Below the pieces are notes generated by a model. The model was not told the DNA's origin, made no database searches, and saw only the letters and a list, made by a program, of their open reading frames with translations. DNA of 64,000 bases from the NCBI GenBank assembly GCA_025084515.1, contig JAJAGP010000216.1, forward strand, positions 157,001-221,000. The letters are read 5' to 3'. A program made the translations under genes and the position numbers. Positions 62,901-64,000 of the stretch are shown here, one piece after another. Numbering within the stretch: position 1 is the first letter of the stretch; every line of letters begins with the position of its first letter. Source of the stretch: Ancistrus triradiatus (lineage: Eukaryota; Chordata; Actinopteri; Siluriformes; Loricariidae).

Positions 62901-63752
62901 ACTTGGTCATTTATTTATTGAGGAAAATGATCCAATATTACATATTAGTGAGTGGCAAAAGTATGTGAACCTTTGCTTTCAGTAACTGGTGTGATATAAA
63001 AATGCATTGGAGATCCCACTGAAAACCCGAGTTATTGATGAGTGATTGGAAATGTCTTACTTTTCTTTAACTGAGGCCAAAAATGCATTGATAGACAGTA
63101 TTACGAACAACACGGAAGATCAGCCAGATGAAACAGACTCAACGAGGGAATGTGAACCAGTTTATGTAGCTATAGTTTAGAGAGAATATACAGGTAGTTG
63201 GGGGACAAACAAAGGAGTACTACTTGCAATAGGTCTGCGCGTACACTTACGGACTCCATTTACAGCTTGTAAGTCACAAACACAAGTAACTGACACAGTC
63301 TCGTCAACCGTTGTGAGAACAGTCTCAATGAACACACTACTGATAATGTAGGTACTTGCATGAATGATGGACTTCTGCTCTTAAACTCCCGCCTCTGCTT
63401 GTGGATCCACAGACTTGACTGGCTGTTTACAGCATCAACCTTTGGGGTTAAAAGACAATTTTATTATTCCTATTAGAATTTATTATCATTAAGACCTTGG
63501 TCATTAAAGTCAACAGATATTGATCAGACAATCGTTAACCGGAGCTTATCCGTAATGATCCATATTTGACCCAATAACAGAAAACAGTCTATAATCACAT
63601 GCCTGTGTTCTGTTTGTTGTTTGTAGGAGATCGATGGCAAAGCTCTGCTGCTGCTGCGGAGCGACATGATCATGAAGTACATGGGGCTGAAGCTGGGCCC
63701 TGCCCTCAAACTCTGCCATCACATCGAGAAGCTGAAACGGAGCAAACCGTAG
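34356..63752 (+). CDS. scml2: scml2, Polycomb-group Scm-like protein (2 MBT repeats, SLED, SAM)
   Basis: Scm-family proteins bind methylated histone lysines and RNA/DNA and join PRC1-type Polycomb silencing complexes in the nucleus. Exons are 34356-34427 (optional N-terminus), 39725-39767, 39842-39907, 42368-42438, 42574-42808, 42938-43026, 43970-44213, 52139-52404, 54739-54850, 57480-57683, 58418-58594, 59408-59533, 60854-61051, 61718-61872 and 63627-63752. From the MGK start at 39746 the spliced frame is 2091 nt, or 696 residues plus TAG. MBT1 is about residues 58-157, MBT2 165-240, the basic linker 280-331, SLED 369-480 and SAM 625-694. The VCVYVNKHG / LPDHFGPGPVN wording and the cdkl5 neighbour favour SCML2 over SCMH1. 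No frameshift or internal stop was seen. Confidence 0.93.
34541..34595. repeat. (GC)n-(CA)n alternating tract
   Basis: gcgcgcgggcgcgcgcgcgc runs into (CA)n. This alternating purine-pyrimidine tract is Z-DNA-prone and lies about 110 bp after scml2 exon 1. Confidence 0.95.
35490..37230 (-). mobile_element. LINE (L1/Tx1-like) reverse-transcriptase 3' fragment
   Basis: The minus-strand reading includes CPDCGENETLEHFF then LDCYRSREIWNKMK (a C-x2-C...H...C knuckle typical of LINE ORF2 C-termini), ending LWDFLDF-stop near 35490. Another part, 36951-36640, reads MIANGIHRQADWIGNITNWR. It is 5'-truncated, with stops, and interrupted by the element at 35856-36578. Confidence 0.65.
35856..36578 (-). mobile_element. 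Internally deleted Tc1-like element nested in a LINE
   Basis: The termini match 13183-14753 (cagtggggcaaaaagtattt and its partner), with TA on both sides, but only 723 bp remain. The transposase keeps its first helix-turn-helix (MAKTKELLKDTRTKIVDLHQ) and then jumps to the 3' flank. It is a deletion derivative inserted in the LINE remnant. Confidence 0.8.
37950..37986. repeat. (GT)n microsatellite
   Basis: This is a pure GT run of about 37 bp in scml2 intron 1. Confidence 0.97.
38208..39180. repeat. AT-rich minisatellite flanked by direct repeats
   Basis: Copies of gggtggaagagtgtgagaga stand near 38230 and 39150. Between them, imperfect units with tattatttctactactaata, gctaatgattaatgcct and ttaattaaata repeat about five times. 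Related sequence occurs at 33890-34130. Confidence 0.7.
39345..39485 (+). mobile_element. tRNA-derived SINE fragment
   Basis: It reads gtccagggttcaaatcccac then ttgggtcctttagcaagacc. A partial relative precedes it at 39225-39325. Confidence 0.65.
39725..39767 (+). CDS. scml2: scml2 exon 2 (MGK start)
   Basis: The acceptor is tttttcttgtag at 39724. ATG at 39746 reads MGKISQK and ends at AAAG|GTGAAA. Human SCML2 also begins MG-. Confidence 0.75.
39842..39907 (+). CDS. scml2: scml2 exon 3
   Basis: It reads DQKDGRREKYRGAV then PPPPAAHS. It is 66 nt with a tttcttttacag acceptor and GTACAG donor. It was chosen because its phases (1 in, 1 out) join exons 2 and 4 exactly. Sequence here is poorly conserved, so support is from splicing rather than similarity. 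Confidence 0.75.
40329..41599 (-). mobile_element. Tc1-like transposon nested in another Tc1, CAGTGGTGCTTGAAAATTTG termini
   Basis: The ends are cagtggtgcttgaaaatttg and ctttcaagcaccactg, flanked by TA (40327-40328, 41600-41601). At 1271 bp it is shorter than full length, with an internal deletion in the catalytic half. It lies opposite in orientation to its host element. Confidence 0.88.
40856..41317 (-). pseudogene. Tc1-like transposase, N-terminal half
   Basis: It reads MARTKEISEELRKRVVDAHQ then GYKTISKEFGLHQSTVRQIV and SGRPTKITPRARRVV, the two helix-turn-helix domains with the GRPR-like GRPTK box. The frame continues into RTLNNNGVQTL, then the DDE part is deleted. Confidence 0.85.
42368..42438 (+). 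CDS. scml2: scml2 exon 4 (FxWxxYLKET box)
   Basis: It reads EPFRWEVYLKETSSIPAP then PSAFRQ, matching the family box F-x-W-x-x-YLKET...AP...FRQ before MBT1. It is 71 nt with a tttctag acceptor and GTAAGA donor. A degenerate Tc1 element ends about 65 bp upstream. Confidence 0.9.
42574..42808 (+). CDS. scml2: scml2 exon 5 (MBT repeat 1)
   Basis: It reads PPTNDFKVGMKVETYDPRNS then TSVCIATVVGLMGVRVHLRL and DGSDSTNDFWRLVDSSDIQP. This is the MBT beta-core with its DFW cage motif. It is 235 nt with a tatcttcag acceptor and GTAAGA donor. Confidence 0.97.
42938..43026 (+). CDS. scml2: scml2 exon 6 (MBT1 arm)
   Basis: It reads GFRMNASSWPMFLLKTLSGA then MIAPRSAFKK, matching human MNTSSWPMFLLKTLNG. It is 89 nt. 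The donor GTAGCT is followed within 20 bp by a foldback element. Confidence 0.96.
43046..43772. mobile_element. Long foldback element (copy 2)
   Basis: The left half gatcaggtactgtttaggtg ... ggacacagcagtgctgctgg is mirrored by the right half ccagcagcactgctgtgtct ... ttatgcctgatctgtggg-like sequence. It fills most of the 943-bp scml2 intron between exons 6 and 7. Confidence 0.75.
43970..44213 (+). CDS. scml2: scml2 exon 7 (MBT repeat 2)
   Basis: It reads HFKAGMKLEAVDRKNPGLIC then PATVGQVRGDEVFITFDGWR and GAFDYWCEFCSRDIFPVGWC. The FDYW part of the methyl-lysine cage is intact. It is 244 nt, with a T9-cag acceptor and GTT|GTGAGT donor. Confidence 0.97.
44462..44680 (-). mobile_element. SINE/LINE-tail repeat, inverted
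   Basis: It carries atgtctcaaagcagctttac and aaaaactccctaaattt, the complement of the 7145-7460 type tail. Confidence 0.55.
44858..44941. repeat. (TA)n microsatellite
   Basis: This is an 80-bp TA run with a few tac/atg interruptions in the large scml2 intron. Confidence 0.97.
45763..45930 (+). mobile_element. tRNA-derived SINE
   Basis: It has head cctagtggttaaggcactgg, box B ggttcaaatccc and tail cactctggataagggtgtaa. Confidence 0.72.
46300..46540 (+). promoter_or_regulatory. Intronic CpG-rich segment with splice donor (candidate second scml2 promoter)
   Basis: It lies inside the 7.9-kb scml2 intron between MBT2 and the basic linker. It is dense in CpG by eye (gcgcgcgccggctcgg, gcggcggga), has a ccccgccc GC-box near 46303, and no TATA. 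It ends in TTTTGG|GTGAGT at 46540, a strong donor. It looks like an unannotated first exon. The next scml2 exon holds Met263 in frame. Confidence 0.4.
47570..50805. other. scml2 intron, mostly unassigned
   Basis: At 48780-49560 there are repeat-like inverted blocks (catgcacttaaaaatcc and gtgcatgtaaatgctg) also seen near 60590-60670. No coding exon was found. Confidence 0.4.
50809..51396. mobile_element. Long foldback element (copy 3)
   Basis: The left half holds tagtccatctgtttctctac and gatcaggtactgtttaggtc. The right half holds their complements gtagagaaacagatggacta and acctgatctgtgggg. The right end reads cctaataaagtgacc. Confidence 0.7.
52139..52404 (+). CDS. scml2: scml2 exon 8 (basic linker)
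   Basis: It reads ALPKSQTPAPCPSQSWRRSM then LPPLPVRKGVRGRRPKSQTI and ends LHKKRGPKPGSK. The two basic motifs resemble AT-hook/nuclear-localisation sequences shared with SCMH1. It is 266 nt. Met263 (52198) is a possible internal start. Confidence 0.93.
52825..53858 (+). mobile_element. hAT transposon with 8-bp target duplication
   Basis: The inverted ends are tagggctgcaacaac... and ...gttgcagccccta-type (tagttgcagcccta). The exact 8-bp duplication gtaacatc stands at 52817-52824 and 53859-53866. The 1034-bp body contains degraded hAT transposase pieces. It lies in the scml2 intron between exons 8 and 9. Confidence 0.92.
53085..53617 (+). pseudogene. hAT transposase remnants (BED finger and dimerisation tail)
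   Basis: Near 53150-53200 a BED-type finger piece reads VTCKLCKSDLT. From 53435 the C-terminal dimerisation segment reads LARLAKSYLCIPGTSTLSER then LFSAAGNIVSKKRASFSQEH and ends FLKKECE-stop at 53617. The catalytic middle is deleted. Confidence 0.85.
54739..54850 (+). CDS. scml2: scml2 exon 9
   Basis: It reads RKQRALPTLSSTTLSSSLSD then GRLSSLQMTRDSGVLST. It is a Ser/Thr-rich linker of 112 nt with a long CT-rich acceptor and GTAATG donor. Phases fit both neighbours. Confidence 0.88.
55188..55587. mobile_element. CAGTGGTACC-type element, 3'-truncated copy
   Basis: It begins agtggtgcctcagttcc, followed by the family internal sequence with an internal deletion. No right terminal repeat is visible. 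Confidence 0.55.
55605..55850 (+). mobile_element. tRNA-derived SINE with L2-like tail
   Basis: It reads gggtagcacagtcgccaccc, then gtttgatcccgacccc and catgcattaggttaattggt. A related fragment is at 14805-14965 and a tail piece at 47460-47570. Confidence 0.6.
56113..57423 (-). mobile_element. Tc1-like transposon, same family as 40329-41599
   Basis: The ends are cagtggtgcttaagtttgta and ctttcaagcaccacta. Transposase starts at 57097 (MARTKEISEDRRK-like, worn). Fragments include GRPTKITPRARRVI and VLWTDETKIELFGLKEKRYV (first Asp). It has several stops. Its right end is 56 bp from scml2 exon 10. Confidence 0.85.
57480..57683 (+). CDS. scml2: scml2 exon 10 (SLED domain)
   Basis: It reads VCVYVNKHGECGPHLDRKLI then LQLPDHFGPGPVNTVLQHAV and QACVDCAYQPKNLFSFLQ. 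This is the Scm-like DNA-binding (SLED/DUF3588) domain. It is 204 nt. A Tc1-like element ends at 57423, 56 bp upstream. Confidence 0.97.
58418..58594 (+). CDS. scml2: scml2 exon 11 (end of SLED)
   Basis: It reads VRSDGGIHYVKLPRASSASF then VLRFLETLCHHLQCDNLFSS and QPFSP. It is 177 nt with a gtgtctcag acceptor and GTACCG donor. Confidence 0.96.
58653..59244. mobile_element. CAGTGGTACC-type element flanked by TA
   Basis: The ends are cagcagtacctcagttc and ctgaggtacaactg, with TA on both sides (58651-58652, 59245-59246). It lies in the scml2 intron between exons 11 and 12. Confidence 0.65.
59408..59533 (+). CDS. scml2: scml2 exon 12
   Basis: It reads VKEEMTEALSVVRATRRFTR then DSSTYSTPMSPKPPRM. 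It is a linker exon of 126 nt with a tgctttacag acceptor and GTACTT donor; phases fit. Confidence 0.88.
59534..60690. other. scml2 intron, unassigned
   Basis: No clear repeat boundaries or exons. 60590-60670 resembles 48950-49550. Confidence 0.4.
60693..60838. mobile_element. Solo Tc1 end, CAGTGGTGCTTGAAAGTTTG family
   Basis: It matches the first ~145 bp of the 56113-57423 family (cagtggtgcttgaaagtttg to acaaaatattatac) and then stops. Scml2 exon 13 starts 15 bp later. Confidence 0.8.
60854..61051 (+). CDS. scml2: scml2 exon 13
   Basis: It reads DTAPAENGVSTEQQVAEEPM and later VRRISSNPAELAATRMLRRV. It is a low-complexity linker of 198 nt. The acceptor ttccctgagcag lies about 20 nt after a truncated Tc1 end. 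Confidence 0.88.
61718..61872 (+). CDS. scml2: scml2 exon 14 (SAM domain, first half)
   Basis: It reads KSPSSWSIEEVMQFVRDADP then QALAPHAELFRKH. It covers SAM helices 1-3 and is 155 nt, with a tgtgtttcag acceptor and GTGAGT donor. Confidence 0.97.
61873..62760. other. scml2 intron, nothing recognised
   Basis: I see no coding signal or repeat family until the solo Tc1 end at 62762. Confidence 0.45.
62762..62990. mobile_element. Solo Tc1 end, CAGTGGTGCTTGAAAGTTTG family
   Basis: It carries about 230 bp of the left end of the family up to gtgaacctttgctttcagta, preceded by TA. The remainder is lost. Confidence 0.8.
63020..63545. repeat. Dispersed repeat (family E), inverted copy without Tc1
   Basis: Reverse-complement matches to 4650-5045 and 6621-6740 are contiguous here, so it is an uninterrupted relative of the Tc1-bearing copy. 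It ends about 80 bp before the last scml2 exon. Confidence 0.55.
63627..63752 (+). CDS. scml2: scml2 exon 15 (SAM domain, stop codon)
   Basis: It reads EIDGKALLLLRSDMIMKYMG then LKLGPALKLCHHIEKLKRSK P and stops at TAG 63750-63752. SAM domains of this family polymerise and link Scm to Ph in Polycomb bodies. Confidence 0.97.
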   Translation, partial: EIDGKALLLLRSDMIMKYMGLKLGPALKLCHHIEKLKRSKP

Positions 63753-64000
63753 CCGCTTCCTCCAGAGCACAGCGTGCACACGGCCCACAGAGCAGGACTA
63801 CTCGCAGGGAGCGAGCACACGATTTGGTTGGAGCTGGCTGAGTAAAAACAGCATAACATTTCCTCAACAAATGAGGTGAAACGAGCCAGTGTGTGAACTC
63901 TGAAAAACAAGCAACAATCATAGAACCAGAGAGGGGGAACGGTCTTCTCTGGACTGTATGTAGAGATCGTCTCAGAGAACGATTCAGGTATAACGTCAAG
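63753..64000 (+). other. scml2 3'UTR (start)
   Basis: This is the sequence after the stop codon to the window edge. No AATAAA polyadenylation signal is present, so the UTR continues beyond the window. Confidence 0.7.

Noticed and set aside
1..64000. CRISPR arrays, bacterial operons, phage or rRNA genes
   Set aside because: None is present. The direct repeats found are eukaryotic minisatellites and transposons, and the genes are intron-rich.

Overview
This 64 kb window is nuclear DNA of a vertebrate, almost certainly a teleost fish. It carries two spliced genes with vertebrate exon structure. Their introns are long, AT-rich and packed with Tc1-like transposons, hAT and foldback elements, tRNA-derived SINEs and microsatellites. 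The repeat mix (many Tc1 families, SINEs with a 'gcatttagcagacgcc' body) resembles catfish and other otophysan genomes, but the species cannot be fixed from the sequence alone.

Positions 57-28156 (minus strand) hold cdkl5, the serine/threonine kinase gene cyclin-dependent kinase-like 5. Thirteen coding exons can be read, from the initiator ATG at 28001 down to 57. All exons through exon 10 have the same lengths as I recall for human CDKL5 (64, 35, 46, 137, 121, 60, 91, 190 and 81 nt). The remaining 3' exons lie outside the window. A CG-rich stretch at 30770-31170 is a candidate first, non-coding exon and promoter.

Positions 34356-63752 (plus strand) hold scml2, a Polycomb-group sex-comb-on-midleg-like gene. 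It has two MBT repeats, a basic RGRRPKS / KKRGPKPGSK linker, a SLED-type domain and a C-terminal SAM domain. All splice phases agree and give an open frame of 696 codons from the MGK start, close to human SCML2 (about 700 residues). An upstream exon could add 31 residues. The two genes are divergent (head to head), as SCML2 and CDKL5 are in human Xp22.13, so the pair is conserved synteny. They act in different processes: CDKL5 in neuronal kinase signalling, SCML2 in Polycomb silencing.

The 28-34 kb interval between the genes and the introns consist largely of mobile-element debris. It includes several Tc1-like elements with dead transposases, a nested Tc1-in-Tc1 that makes up nearly all of one scml2 intron, and a hAT element with a perfect 8-bp target duplication. 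There are also three copies of a long foldback element, a TA-flanked family whose ends begin CAGTGGTACCTCGGTT, a 663-bp element with 37-bp terminal repeats, LINE remnants and long AT, GT and trinucleotide tracts. I saw no bacterial-type operon, CRISPR array, rRNA, or functional tRNA gene.

The observations most worth following up are: a CpG-rich intronic segment with a good splice donor that could be a second scml2 promoter giving an MBT-less protein; transposon ends lying within about 20 nt of functional splice acceptors; a perfect 33-bp inverted repeat with a 6-nt loop; and the nested-Tc1 intron. I found no clear new multi-gene system.
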